Notes under the pieces: generated by a model
What the model was told of the DNA's origin: nothing
The model's database searches: none
Seen by the model: only the letters and a program-made list of their open reading frames with translations
Made by a program: the position numbers and the translations under genes
Part shown: positions 49,993-57,825 of the stretch, in pieces
Layout of the letters: each line of letters opens with the position of its first letter
How positions within the stretch are numbered: the stretch's first letter is position 1
Assembly: GCA_003112755.1 (NCBI GenBank)
Contig: BFBT01000001.1
Span: forward strand, 1,488,001-1,552,000
DNA length: 64,000 nt
Direction: 5' to 3'
From: Lawsonibacter asaccharolyticus
GTDB taxonomy: Bacteria > Bacillota > Clostridia > Oscillospirales > Oscillospiraceae

Positions 49993-51318
49993 ATGTTAAA
50001 GCTTGATCTGTCTCAGCTGGCCGGATTTCTGCCCCAGGGCTACGCGGTCTCCCGTCAGACCGGCCTGAAGAAAGCAGCCGACATGCTGGCCGCCGGCAAC
50101 GGCCCCGGGGGCGATTTCACCGGCTGGGTGGCCCTGCCGGAGCAGTACGACCGGGAGGAGTTCGCCCGCATCCAGGCGGCGGCGGAGCGCATCAAAAGGC
50201 AGTCCCAGGTCCTGGTGGTGGTGGGCATCGGCGGCTCCTACCTGGGTGCCCGGGCGGTCATCGAGCTGCTGTCCTCCCCCAACTATAACCTGAAGGTGAA
50301 GGACACCCCCGACATCTACTTTGCGGGCAACGGATTGTCCACCGACGCGCTGCTGGAGCTGATCGCCCTCATCGGAGACCGGGACTTCTCGGTGAACGTG
50401 ATCTCTAAATCAGGGACCACTACCGAGCCTGCGGTGGCTTTCCGGATCTTCAAGGGGATGCTGGAGCAGAAGTACGGCAAGGAGGGAGCCAGAGAGCGGA
50501 TCTACGCCACCACCGACCGGGCAAGAGGGGCACTGAAGGGCCTGGCGGACCAGGAGGGGTACGAGACCTTCGTGGTGCCTGACGCCGTGGGCGGCCGCTA
50601 CTCCGTGCTCACCGCAGTAGGGCTGCTGCCCATCGCCGCGGCGGGGATCGATATCGCCGCCCTGATGGAGGGCGCGGCCCGGGCCATGAAGGAGCTGTCC
50701 ATCCCAGGAATGGACAACCCTGCCTGGCAGTATGCCGCTGCCCGGCACGCCCTGTATGAGAGCGGCAAGTCGGTGGAGCTGCTGGCCTGCTATGAGCCCA
50801 GCTTCCGCTTCTTCGCCGAGTGGTGGAAGCAGCTCTACGGTGAGAGCGAGGGCAAGGAGGGCAAGGGCCTGTTTCCAGCCAGTGTGGAGTTCACCGCCGA
50901 CCTGCACTCCATGGGCCAGTACATCCAGCAGGGCCAGCGCCTGATGTTCGAGACTGTGGTCCGCTTCGAGCCCAAGGGCACCTTCCTTATCCCGGACGAC
51001 CCGGAGAATGTGGACGGGCTGAACTTCCTGTCTGGCAAGCCCCTGTCCTTTGTGGCGGAGCAGGCCCTGCGGGGGACCATCCTGGCCCATGTGGACGGCG
51101 GCGTGCCCAACATCCTGATCCGGATGCCCCAGATCAGCGAGAGCTCGGTGGGTTACCTGATCTATTTCTTCGAGTATGTGTGCGGCCTGTCCGGCTACCT
51201 GCTGGGGGTCAATCCCTTTGACCAGCCCGGCGTGGAGGCCTATAAGAAGAACATGTTCGCTCTGCTGGGCAAGCCAGGCTATGAGGAGATGAAGCAGAAG
51301 CTGGAGTCCCGGCTTTGA
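49993..51318 (+). CDS. pgi: Glucose-6-phosphate isomerase
   Basis: A 441-residue glycolytic enzyme interconverting glucose-6-P and fructose-6-P. It is of the shorter Firmicute class. Signatures are [13 protein letters not shown] (phosphate site), [21 protein letters not shown] region [18 protein letters not shown], and the catalytic Glu in [20 protein letters not shown] lies 6 bases before the ATG at 49993. Monocistronic. Confidence 0.96.
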   Translation: MLKLDLSQLAGFLPQGYAVSRQTGLKKAADMLAAGNGPGGDFTGWVALPEQYDREEFARIQAAAERIKRQSQVLVVVGIGGSYLGARAVIELLSSPNYNLKVKDTPDIYFAGNGLSTDALLELIALIGDRDFSVNVISKSGTTTEPAVAFRIFKGMLEQKYGKEGARERIYATTDRARGALKGLADQEGYETFVVPDAVGGRYSVLTAVGLLPIAAAGIDIAALMEGAARAMKELSIPGMDNPAWQYAAARHALYESGKSVELLACYEPSFRFFAEWWKQLYGESEGKEGKGLFPASVEFTADLHSMGQYIQQGQRLMFETVVRFEPKGTFLIPDDPENVDGLNFLSGKPLSFVAEQALRGTILAHVDGGVPNILIRMPQISESSVGYLIYFFEYVCGLSGYLLGVNPFDQPGVEAYKKNMFALLGKPGYEEMKQKLESRL

Positions 51319-51360
51319 GCCCTCCCTGGACAGATCCCAAAAAATTCACAAAGAATCCGG

Positions 51361-51389
51361 TTGAAAAAAACGGTTCGATATGGTAAAGT
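51361..51389 (+). promoter_or_regulatory. Promoter of the small P-loop gene
   Basis: TTGAAA (51361-51366) and TAAAGT (51384-51389) are 17 bases apart, 54 bases before the ATG. Confidence 0.75.
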
Positions 51390-51443
51390 GATAGCAAGGA
51401 AGGGACCAGCTTCCCACGTTTAACATCGTAAGGAGTGAGTAAC

Positions 51444-51854
51444 ATGATTAGAGTAATCATGGGTAAGAAGGGCTCCGGCAAGACCAAGCAGATGATCGAC
51501 ATGATCAACAACGCCGTCCAGACCGAGCACGGCAATGTCGTCTGCATCGAGCGGGGCTCCAAGCTGACTTATGACATCCACTATCAGATCCGTCTGGTGG
51601 AGGCCAGCAGCTACGATATCGACAGCTATGCCACCCTGAAGGGCTTTGTCAGCGGTCTGTACGCTGGCAATTATGACATCACCCATATCTTCATCGACAG
51701 CCTGTGCAAGATCGTTCCCGGCCCCTGCGACAACGAGACCGAGAAGTTCCTGGATTGGCTGAACGCCTTTGGCGAGAAACATGGCATCAAGTTCACCATC
51801 ACCATCAGTGACGACGCCTCCCTGGCCCCCGAGGGCATCAAGAAGTATTTCTAA
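51444..51854 (+). CDS. Small P-loop protein of unknown function
   Basis: A 136-residue protein with a Walker A motif GKKGSGKT at residues 7-14 and a possible Walker B, THIFIDSLCK near 80-89. It is too short for a full motor ATPase. The rest is alpha/beta, with GNVVCIERGSKLTYDI and FLDWLNAFGEKHGIKFTITISDD. Conserved proteins of this size occur in Clostridia, often labelled as PilT-like, but there is no evidence for a pilus role. AAGGAG lies 8 bases before the ATG. Monocistronic with its own promoter and terminator. Confidence 0.85.
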   Translation: MIRVIMGKKGSGKTKQMIDMINNAVQTEHGNVVCIERGSKLTYDIHYQIRLVEASSYDIDSYATLKGFVSGLYAGNYDITHIFIDSLCKIVPGPCDNETEKFLDWLNAFGEKHGIKFTITISDDASLAPEGIKKYF

Positions 51855-51885
51855 AGACCTCCCCCCGTCTGAATGAGATAAAAAG

Positions 51886-51925
51886 AAGCCCGGGCACTCC
51901 TGTTTTGGATGTGCCCGGGCTTTTT
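51886..51925 (+). terminator. Terminator after the P-loop gene
   Basis: A 12-bp perfect stem AAGCCCGGGCAC/GTGCCCGGGCTT (51886-51897 with 51911-51922), ending in five T. Confidence 0.92.
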
Positions 51926-52023
51926 GCGCCTGCCGAGAGGCGGGAGCGCCCCCCTTCTGCCGGCGCGGTCCCTTATTTCGGGACCAGGGAGAAAACTCCG
52001 ACAGGAAGAGATGTCCAACAGGG

Positions 52024-52078
52024 TTGACAGGGGAAGGAAAAGGGAGTATTCTATGAGTGAAATTAGAACATATGTTCT
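52024..52078 (+). promoter_or_regulatory. Orphan promoter with LexA-type SOS box
   Basis: TTGACA (52024-52029) and TATTCT (52047-52052) are 17 bases apart. The palindrome AGAACATATGTTCT (52065-52078) follows just after the expected start of transcription. It contains GAAC-N4-GTTC, the Firmicute LexA box. No recognisable gene follows on the plus strand before 52246. An open frame from 52053 (77 residues) begins upstream of the expected +1 and is not convincing. Confidence 0.6.
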
Positions 52079-52246
52079 ATATAAAAGGGAGCAAAAAAGC
52101 ATCCGAAGACAGGCGGCCTTGCGGTCCCGGACCGGCAGGGCCGCCGTTCCGCCCGTAAAGGGGGCTGCTGGACCGAAAGGAGTGTGGGGGACGGCTTGCT
52201 CATATCATTTGACATCCATTTCCGGCCGCTTGGGGCTGGTGGAAAC
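52079..52246. other. Region downstream of the SOS-type promoter
   Basis: No supported gene. It holds an AAAGGAG motif at about 52177-52184 with only TTG/GTG candidates near it, so a very small peptide or an untranslated RNA is possible. A weak inverted repeat CCGGCAGGG-like stretch at 52128-52150 is GC-rich. Confidence 0.35.
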
Positions 52247-52286
52247 AGAAAACCCTAAAAGGCTTGAAAATAAGCACTTTTAGGGT
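52247..52286 (-). terminator. Second hairpin downstream of the tRNA-Thr/Tyr transcript
   Basis: ACCCTAAAAG (52252-52261) pairs with CTTTTAGGGT (52277-52286), extended by GCTT/AAGC (52262-52265, 52272-52275) with one bulge. On the minus strand TTTTCT follows, so it may back up the tRNA terminator or end a plus-strand RNA from 52060. Confidence 0.6.
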
Positions 52287-52370
52287 CAAAAAAAGAGCAG
52301 GATCGATGGGAGGTGAGGGTCAAATAGAATCACAGAGAGGCGGCGGACGGCATGTTTTTTGTCCTGAGGA

Positions 52371-52406
52371 TAAAAAAACATGGCCGCAAAGCGAACTTTG
52401 CGGCCA
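52371..52406 (-). terminator. Terminator of the tRNA-Thr/tRNA-Tyr transcript
   Basis: On the minus strand TGGCCGCAAAG and its complement (52381-52391 with 52396-52406) form a perfect 11-bp stem with loop TTCG, followed by TG and seven T. Confidence 0.93.
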
Positions 52407-52408
52407 CG

Positions 52409-52493
52409 TGGTGGAGGAGGGTGGATTCGAACCACCGAAGCGAAACGCAACAGATTTACAGTCTGCCCCCTTTGGCCACTCGGGAACTCCTCC
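52409..52493 (-). tRNA. tRNA-Tyr (GTA)
   Basis: An 85-base tRNA with a long variable arm, encoded CCA, and acceptor GGAGGAG/CTCCTCC. The anticodon loop CTGTAAA gives GTA. The T arm has GGTTCGAATCC. Confidence 0.95.
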
Positions 52494-52504
52494 ATATGAA
52501 ATTG

Positions 52505-52580
52505 TGGAGCTGGTGGACGGATTCGAACCCCCGACCTGCTGATTACAAATCAGCTGCTCTACCGGCTGAGCTACACCAGC
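52505..52580 (-). tRNA. tRNA-Thr (TGT)
   Basis: A 76-base cloverleaf with encoded CCA. The acceptor GCTGGTG/CACCAGC is perfect. The anticodon loop TTTGTAA gives TGT. It lies upstream of tRNA-Tyr in one transcript. Confidence 0.95.
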
Positions 52581-52613
52581 ACTTGTCAAGACGGCTGTCC
52601 AACAGCAAGGGAT

Positions 52614-52642
52614 ACTATAACAGACGTCTTGACTTTTGTCAA
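52614..52642 (-). promoter_or_regulatory. Promoter of the tRNA-Thr/Tyr operon
   Basis: On the minus strand TTGACA (52637-52642) and TATAGT (52614-52619) are 17 bases apart. Confidence 0.9.
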
Positions 52643-52669
52643 GTATTATTTTGAGAGGAGAGAGAAAAA

Positions 52670-52879
52670 ATTTACCAAACAGAGGAGAAGATCCAAATAG
52701 TCCGGCGGAGCCGGGGGCCGTACCCGCCGCTGCGGGACATCCAGCAGGCGCGGCCTGTGCTGGTATGCCCGAGGTGCGGCGGGGAGCAGTACCGCTGTGA
52801 CCAGCTGGTCTGGGCGGACGGAGGGCTGCTGTGCGCCGCCTGCGCCGCAAAGAGGGAAGAGGAGGAGTGCGTGAGATGA
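52670..52879 (+). CDS. Small zinc-ribbon protein with apparent ATT start
   Basis: A 69-residue frame with four Cys as CPRCGG and CAAC (about residues 36-62), a zinc-ribbon layout, followed by an acidic KREEEE tail. There is no ATG, GTG or TTG at the 5' end; the ATT at 52670 lies 9 bases after AGGAG and is the only sensible start. The stop overlaps the ATG of the next gene (ATGA at 52876-52879). Missing this gene is likely in automatic annotation. Probably a nucleic-acid-binding or scaffolding protein; the role is unknown. Confidence 0.7.
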   Translation: MYQTEEKIQIVRRSRGPYPPLRDIQQARPVLVCPRCGGEQYRCDQLVWADGGLLCAACAAKREEEECVR

Positions 52880-53109
52880 CCTTGTTGGAGCTTTCGGTGG
52901 AGTACCGGGACCATGCCCGGGCGCTGGACTTCCGCATCGTCCAGCTGCGGGATGCCTGGGAGCACACCATGGACGAGGGGGAGCGATGCATGCTGGCCGA
53001 GCGGATCAGGGTGCTGTCCACCATGCTGCGGGAGGCCCGGGAACTGGCAGTGCTCTGTGAGCGCTACTACGACAGGGGGTACCGGAGAAATGTCAAATAC
53101 ACGATATAG
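52876..53109 (+). CDS. Small helical protein in the mini-sigma cassette
   Basis: A 77-residue protein, almost entirely helical with heptad-like Leu/Arg/Glu (RALDFRIVQLRDAWEHTMDEGERC then LAERIRVLSTMLREARELAVL), likely coiled coil. Its ATG overlaps the zinc-ribbon stop and its end overlaps the start of the sigma-like gene by 20 bases, so all three are coupled. I do not recognise a family; similar small proteins occur beside sigma-like activators in phage-type operons. Confidence 0.75.
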   Translation: MTLLELSVEYRDHARALDFRIVQLRDAWEHTMDEGERCMLAERIRVLSTMLREARELAVLCERYYDRGYRRNVKYTI

Positions 53110-53410
53110 GCGGGGCAAGCTGTACGCCGCGGATATGGCGGTGTACACCCGGCAGATGGCTGCGGACAACAGCGCCGAGCTCAGCCGGCTCAAGCGCAAC
53201 CTGATCCGGGCCCTGAAGGAGGACGTCACGCCCAGGCAGCGGGAGGTGCTCACCCTGTATTATGCCCAGGGGCTGAACATGCGGGAGATCGGGGAGCGGC
53301 TGGGGGTGGACAAGTCCACGGTGTCCCGGAACATCAAGCGGGGGGAGCGGAGGCTCCAGCGCTGCCTGCGCTATGGGGCGGAAGCATTTCTGCGCAACCT
53401 GTATGACTGA
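53090..53410 (+). CDS. Sigma-70 region 4-like regulator
   Basis: A 106-residue protein with a sigma region 4 helix-turn-helix (about 48-95: TPRQREVLTLYYAQGLNMREIGERLGVDKSTVSRNIKRGERRL). There is no region 2, so it cannot be a full sigma factor; it is more like the phage late-gene or competence-type activators and sigma-like DNA-binding proteins of Clostridia. The N-terminal 45 residues are basic and helical. The ATG overlaps the upstream gene. Short gap of 60 bases to the HAD gene downstream. Confidence 0.82.
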   Translation: MSNTRYRRGKLYAADMAVYTRQMAADNSAELSRLKRNLIRALKEDVTPRQREVLTLYYAQGLNMREIGERLGVDKSTVSRNIKRGERRLQRCLRYGAEAFLRNLYD

Positions 53411-53470
53411 GGATTGCGGCCCCTGGAGGGCTGTGGTAAGATAGAAAAAACGGCTGAGGGGAGCATGTGC

Positions 53471-54124
53471 ATGAAATATCGGGCCATCTGTTTCGATTTT
53501 GACTATACCCTGGGGGACTCCACCGACTCCATCGTGGCGGGATTCCAGTATGGATTCACCCGCCTGGGGTGGCCGGCCCCCGACCGGGAGACAGTGAGAA
53601 GGACGGTGGGCTATCTGCTGGAGGATGCTTACACCCTGCTTACAGGGGATCGGGACCCGGAGCACCGGGCGGCCTTCCGTCCCCTGTTCCTGGAGGCGTC
53701 CATGGAGCGCCAGCGCCGGGAGACCACTCTGTTTCCAGGTGCCCCGGAGCTGCTCCGGGAGCTGAAGGCCCGGGGGATCAGGCTGGGGATCGTGAGCACC
53801 AAGCGCAGTGATACCCTGGAGGCCATCCTGGAGAACCGGGGGGTGCTGGGGGAGCTGGACCTGATCATCGGCAGCGACCGGGTGAAGCGGCATAAGCCGG
53901 ACCCGGAGGGGCTGCTGGCTGCCATGTCCCGACTGGGGGCGGGGCCGGAGGAGACTTTGTTCTGTGGAGACACGGTGCTGGATGCGGGGGCGGCCCAAAA
54001 TGCGGGGACAGAGTTCGCCGCGGTGCTCAATGGCACCACGCCGGCCTCTGCCTTCCGGGAGTGGCCCCATGTCCACATCGCCCCGGACCTTTGGGACCTG
54101 AAGCGGTGGCTGGAAGAACAATAA
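53471..54124 (+). CDS. HAD-IA family phosphatase (PGP-like)
   Basis: A 217-residue haloacid dehalogenase-type phosphatase of the Gph/PpaX group. Motif I DFDYTLGDS, a helical cap (about 16-80), motif II STKRSDTL, motif III Lys in VKRHKPDPE, motif IV FCGDTVLDAGAA. Substrate probably phosphoglycolate or a nucleotide/sugar phosphate. GAGGGGAG lies 7 bases before the ATG at 53471, with another ATG 6 bases upstream. A strong terminator follows. Confidence 0.9.
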   Translation: MKYRAICFDFDYTLGDSTDSIVAGFQYGFTRLGWPAPDRETVRRTVGYLLEDAYTLLTGDRDPEHRAAFRPLFLEASMERQRRETTLFPGAPELLRELKARGIRLGIVSTKRSDTLEAILENRGVLGELDLIIGSDRVKRHKPDPEGLLAAMSRLGAGPEETLFCGDTVLDAGAAQNAGTEFAAVLNGTTPASAFREWPHVHIAPDLWDLKRWLEEQ

Positions 54125-54156
54125 AAAGGCGGCAGGCCATGCCTGCCGCCTTTTTT
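54123..54156 (+). terminator. Terminator after the HAD phosphatase
   Basis: A perfect 15-bp stem (54123-54137 with 54141-54155) with loop CAT, ending in a run of six T. Confidence 0.93.
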
Positions 54157-54170
54157 CTGCCCCGTCCCTC

Positions 54171-54217
54171 TTGACATACCTGGACTATCTTGGTATATTG
54201 AGCCTAGAGGTACTAGG
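54171..54217 (+). promoter_or_regulatory. PadR-controlled promoter with palindromic operator
   Basis: TTGACA (54171-54176) and TATATT (54194-54199) are 17 bases apart. Directly behind the -10 lies CCTAG (54203-54207) and CTAGG (54213-54217) with AGGTA as centre, flanked by ATAT on both sides. It sits at the expected start of transcription of the padR gene and is the natural autoregulatory operator. Confidence 0.82.
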
Positions 54218-54255
54218 TATATCGTCCGGCAGGGGCCGGAGAAAGGACGGCGAAC

Positions 54256-54600
54256 ATGAAATTCGATAAAGGGCTGATCGCGGGCAGCTCTACGCTGCTG
54301 GTGCTGACTCTGCTGGAGAGCGGGGACATGTATGGCTATCAGATGATCGAGGAGCTCTCCCGCCGCTCCAACGACGCCTTTCAGTTTCAGGAGGGGACCC
54401 TGTACCCCATCCTCCACGGGCTGGAGAAGGGGAAGTATCTGAGCGGCTATCAGCAGCAGGCCCCCTCCGGCCGGATGCGGAAGTACTACCGGCTCACCCG
54501 GAAGGGGCGGGAGCTGCTGGCGGAGAAGAAGGCGGAGTGGGCCAGCTTCCACCGTGGCGTGGCCGACGTGCTTTCCGGCGGAGCCAACGCTCTGGCGTGA
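54256..54600 (+). CDS. PadR-family transcriptional regulator
   Basis: A 114-residue PadR regulator: STLLVLTLLESGDMYGYQMIEEL, then FQEGTLYPILHGLEKGKYL and the wing GRMRKYYRLTRKGRELL. The last 25 residues are the dimerisation helix. PadR proteins repress their own operon and are released by a ligand or by an interacting protein. It heads a five-gene operon; GAAAGGA precedes the ATG. PadR genes are often followed by genes for permease-prefix/HAAS-type membrane proteins as seen here. Confidence 0.93.
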   Translation: MKFDKGLIAGSSTLLVLTLLESGDMYGYQMIEELSRRSNDAFQFQEGTLYPILHGLEKGKYLSGYQQQAPSGRMRKYYRLTRKGRELLAEKKAEWASFHRGVADVLSGGANALA

Positions 54601-54630
54601 AGGGGATGAGAGGCCGGAGGTGGTGAAGAG

Positions 54631-55470
54631 ATGCAGAGGCGGAAAAAGCAGAAGAACGAGCTGGAGCGCTGGGCGGAGCGGGCGGCGGAGGGGATCATCT
54701 TCCGGCCGGACCAGCGGGAGGTGGAGCGGGAGCTGCTGGCTCACCTGGAGGACAAGGCGGCGGACCTGGCCCGCATCTTCCCGGATATGGAGCGGGAGGA
54801 GGCGGAAAAGCGGGCGGTGGAGCAGATGGGGGACCCGAAGGAAATCGGGAGGGCGCTGGCCCGGCTCCACCGGCCATGGCTGGGCTGGCTGTGGCGGCTG
54901 AGCCAGATCGCGCTGGCCTGGGCAGTGCTCTGGTCCCTGCGGGAGGCGGTTCCTGACCTGCTACGGGGGAACCAGTACTGGTTCCAGGAGCAGGTGTACC
55001 TCAGCGCCCAGGACTGCTACCTGATGGGGGAGGACCCCTATGGGCCGGAGGGGGCCCTGACTGGGGAGGTGCCGGAGGCGGCGGAGCGGGAGCTTCTGGC
55101 CCTGCTGGAGCCGGAGACGGAGAAGCTCCGGGTGGGCTGGTACCGGTTCTGGGTGGAGGCCGCCGCTCTCTGGTCCCTGGATAGGGAGCGGTGGCTGTTC
55201 TGCGCCCTGGGGGTGGACCAGCTCCCCTGGGAAAAGCTCTATCTGGACCCCATGGCCTACGTCACGGGGGAGGACAGCCTGGGCAACCACTACCCGTCCA
55301 TGGCGGCGGAGCGGGAGAACAGCCTGGGGGTGACGGGCGGCGCGGAGTGGAGCCAGTTCCACAAGAACCTGATCTTCAGCGTCCCCAACGTCCCGGAGGG
55401 GGTGGAGTGGGTCCGGCTGTCCTATGACCGGGGCGGAGTGGCGTGGTCGGTCACGGTGCCCTTGAAGTGA
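54631..55470 (+). CDS. PadR-linked membrane protein A1 (HAAS/permease-prefix-like N-terminus)
   Basis: A 279-residue protein with an N-terminal helical domain (about 5-80: LERWAERAAEGIIFRPDQREVERELLAHLEDKAADLARIFPDMEREEAEKRAVEQMGDPKEIG, quoted in part) typical of PadR-associated HAAS/permease-prefix domains. One membrane helix follows (about 90-105), then an extracellular-looking Trp/Tyr-rich region without a known domain. The C-terminus VEWVRLSYDRGGVAW matches that of A2. GGAGGTGG precedes the ATG. Paralogue of the gene at 56187. Confidence 0.88.
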   Translation: MQRRKKQKNELERWAERAAEGIIFRPDQREVERELLAHLEDKAADLARIFPDMEREEAEKRAVEQMGDPKEIGRALARLHRPWLGWLWRLSQIALAWAVLWSLREAVPDLLRGNQYWFQEQVYLSAQDCYLMGEDPYGPEGALTGEVPEAAERELLALLEPETEKLRVGWYRFWVEAAALWSLDRERWLFCALGVDQLPWEKLYLDPMAYVTGEDSLGNHYPSMAAERENSLGVTGGAEWSQFHKNLIFSVPNVPEGVEWVRLSYDRGGVAWSVTVPLK

Positions 55471-55481
55471 GGTGGGAGATC

Positions 55482-56171
55482 ATGGAGCGGACAGAAAGAA
55501 GAAAGAGGCTCCGCCTTCCGCGGCTGAGCCGAGGGTGGCGGATCGTCCGAAACGTGGGGGCAACGCTGGTGATCCTGTCCCTGGCCTGGGCGCAACTTTT
55601 TTTCCCCGTGGGGGATTTGGAGCGGAATTTCCGGCGGATGGAGCGGGTCAACCTCCTTGTACCCAGTGAGGTCGTCTTTCAGAGCGACGGGCCGAGACCG
55701 ACCATGGTGGGGCTCCGGGACGGCTGGGCCCTGGTGGCGAGGAACTTTGGGGACGCTTTGGGGGATTGGAACGTCTGCCGCTATCCCATGGAGGAAGGGG
55801 TGACGATACTCCCCCTGGGTGGGATACGCCGATATGAAGGCGGTAGCATTACCAGCGGCCAGGGGTTCCTGGCCTTTGGACTGCCGGAGGAGGCCGGTAT
55901 GATCCATGGGGTGCTGGACCTGTCCCGGGACAGTTGGGAGGGGACCGCCTTTGCCCGCGGGGAGCTTCAGGAGTCGGGGGCGTGGCTGTTCTTTTTCCGG
56001 TGGCCGGAGGACATGCCGGAGGCAGGCCGGGCCCAGCAGGAGCTGGGGAGCGGCTATTGGAGCGTCCCCTGCACCCTGCGGGTGTACGGCCCTGGGCTGG
56101 ACCTGCTGGAGGTGGAGGAGATCCAGGTCAGCACGGCGCTGAGTGAAGAGGAACTGGCGCGGAGACAGTGA
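55482..56171 (+). CDS. PadR-linked membrane protein B1
   Basis: A 229-residue protein, first of two paralogues. A basic N-terminus (1-20) precedes one membrane helix (about 22-40: IVRNVGATLVILSLAWAQLFF), then an extracellular beta-rich domain (LVPSEVVFQSDGP and RVYGPGLDLLEVEEI). No known family is recognised. GGTGGGAGA lies upstream of the ATG, 11 bases after A1. It shares 25-35 residues of clear similarity with B2 around the membrane helix and S-E-V-V-F-Q-S. Confidence 0.85.
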   Translation: MERTERRKRLRLPRLSRGWRIVRNVGATLVILSLAWAQLFFPVGDLERNFRRMERVNLLVPSEVVFQSDGPRPTMVGLRDGWALVARNFGDALGDWNVCRYPMEEGVTILPLGGIRRYEGGSITSGQGFLAFGLPEEAGMIHGVLDLSRDSWEGTAFARGELQESGAWLFFFRWPEDMPEAGRAQQELGSGYWSVPCTLRVYGPGLDLLEVEEIQVSTALSEEELARRQ

Positions 56172-56186
56172 GCGGGGAGGAACGAG

Positions 56187-57029
56187 ATGGTACAGACATC
56201 AGAGGGAAGGCGCTGGCTGGACCGGGCGGCGGCAGGTATCCGCTCCCGGCCTGACCGGGAGGCGGTGCGGGCTGAGCTGGAGGCCCACCTGGAGGACAAG
56301 ACGGCGGACCTGGTCCGCATCTTCCCGGACCTGGGGCGGCAGGAGGCGGAGCGGCAGGCGGTGGAGCAGATGGGGGACGCGGAGGAGATCGGAAAGGAGC
56401 TGGCCCGGCTCCACCGGCCCTGGCCGAGGTACTTGTGGCAGGCCAGCCGGGTACTGCTCACGGCGGGCCTCCTGTGGCTGCTGGCCATCGGTATGTTCCG
56501 GGGGGATGACGCCTATCTGGGGGACGACCACCGCTCCGAGTGGTGGGACATGGACGGCCTGCCTGGGACGTCGGTCATGGGGGACTGCGACGATATCCGC
56601 TATCTGCCCGGTGGGGACCTGGACCAGATCCTCACCCTGGAGCCCTGCCTGACAGCATCAGTGAATGGACAGAAGATCTCACTGCTCCGGGCCGCCCTGT
56701 GGCAGCGGGAGGACGGGCGGCAGGGGCTGTACTGCTATCTCCGGGTGGATACCTGGCGCTTCTGGGAGCGGGGCCGGCTGCGGGAGGAATGGATGACTGT
56801 GACCGACAGCACCGGCGCAGTCTGCGGCCTGGGGCCGGATTCCCCGGAGGACCCGGAAACGGGCGGACTGCTGAACGGGATGAGCCAAATGGGCTTCGGG
56901 CCCTTCCACAGCGGCTATGAACTGTATCTGGAGGACTGGGACCCGGAGGCGGAGTGGGTCCGGCTGGACTACGGCCCAGGGAGCCCGATATTCACTTTTA
57001 CTGTGGACTTGGAGGAGGAGAGGGCGTGA
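56187..57029 (+). CDS. PadR-linked membrane protein A2 (paralogue of A1)
   Basis: A 280-residue protein closely matching A1 in the N-terminal 85 residues (RRWLDRAAAGI, AELEAHLEDKTADLVRIF, AVEQMGDAEEIGKEL, ARLHRPW) and in the C-terminal VRLDYGPGS region, but with a diverged middle. One membrane helix at about 92-108. GGGAGGAA precedes the ATG. Its stop overlaps the B2 start (GTGA at 57026-57029), whereas A1 and B1 do not overlap, so the pair has drifted apart. Confidence 0.88.
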   Translation: MVQTSEGRRWLDRAAAGIRSRPDREAVRAELEAHLEDKTADLVRIFPDLGRQEAERQAVEQMGDAEEIGKELARLHRPWPRYLWQASRVLLTAGLLWLLAIGMFRGDDAYLGDDHRSEWWDMDGLPGTSVMGDCDDIRYLPGGDLDQILTLEPCLTASVNGQKISLLRAALWQREDGRQGLYCYLRVDTWRFWERGRLREEWMTVTDSTGAVCGLGPDSPEDPETGGLLNGMSQMGFGPFHSGYELYLEDWDPEAEWVRLDYGPGSPIFTFTVDLEEERA

Positions 57030-57727
57030 AGGGAGCGTGGAGGGCGCTGTGGGAGCGCCGCCCCCGGCTGGGGCACAAGGGAAGGGCGGCCCGGAACCTG
57101 TTGCTGGTCCTGGCGCTGGCCGTCCTGGTGTGGGGGCAGTACGGCTGTCCCATGCCCACAGCGGAGATGGCGTTCCGGCAGCTGGAGGGGCAGTATCTGC
57201 TGCCCCGGAGCGAGATCGTATATCAGAGCGGCTTTTGGAATACCGGAGATATAGGGAGTGTGGAGAGCCGGGATGGGACCTATCTGAGTGTGTTCGATCC
57301 GTTTGTGGTGGGTGTTGCCCAGAATCGGGTCTATTCTGTCACCTTGGACCGGCCCGGGCGGCAGGTCCTGGGGGTCTTTCCCCTGGGGGAGGGGCCGGCT
57401 CCGGTCCCGATCAACGGTGTGATTGCCTGGGTCCCGGAGCCCGGAAGGACGCGGATGAGCGGCTGCAACCTCCTGTTTCTCCAGATCCCAGGGGAGACGG
57501 CCCGGGCGGAGCTGGATGTGGACACCGCGCTTCCGGGGGGTGAGCGCTTCCTCCGCCGCGCCCAGGAGGGCTTCTGTCTGGAGGACGGCGTGTGGCTGTT
57601 TCCGCTGGAATCACCGGAGGGAGGGTGGTCCGGGGACTGGTACGAGGGGGCGGCGTACACCCTCCGCCTGTACCGGGAGGACGGGGCGCTGCTCCTGGGG
57701 CAGAGCGGCACGGTGCGGGAGTCCTGA
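57026..57727 (+). CDS. PadR-linked membrane protein B2 (paralogue of B1)
   Basis: A 233-residue paralogue of B1: basic N-terminus, a membrane helix at about 22-42 (LLLVLALAVLVWGQYG), then AEMAFRQLEGQYLLPRSEIVYQSG and an extracellular beta-rich domain ending in LRLYREDGALLLGQS. GTG start is chosen because it overlaps the A2 stop and GGAGGAGGAGAGGG lies upstream. The last gene of the operon; no clear terminator follows before the S10 promoter. Confidence 0.85.
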   Translation: MKGAWRALWERRPRLGHKGRAARNLLLVLALAVLVWGQYGCPMPTAEMAFRQLEGQYLLPRSEIVYQSGFWNTGDIGSVESRDGTYLSVFDPFVVGVAQNRVYSVTLDRPGRQVLGVFPLGEGPAPVPINGVIAWVPEPGRTRMSGCNLLFLQIPGETARAELDVDTALPGGERFLRRAQEGFCLEDGVWLFPLESPEGGWSGDWYEGAAYTLRLYREDGALLLGQSGTVRES

Positions 57728-57825
57728 GCGCAGGCGGCGGGCCGCCCTGGCAGGATGACCAAAGAGGCCGGAGGAAAAAGCCGGGGAAATTGGCGGAACA
57801 CCACCGAAAAATTTTCAAAACACCC

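Noticed and set aside
52053..52283. A 77-residue frame starting just before the SOS-type box
   Set aside because: Its start lies upstream of the expected transcription start, and the C-terminal two thirds look random. Kept only as a remote possibility within the SOS finding.
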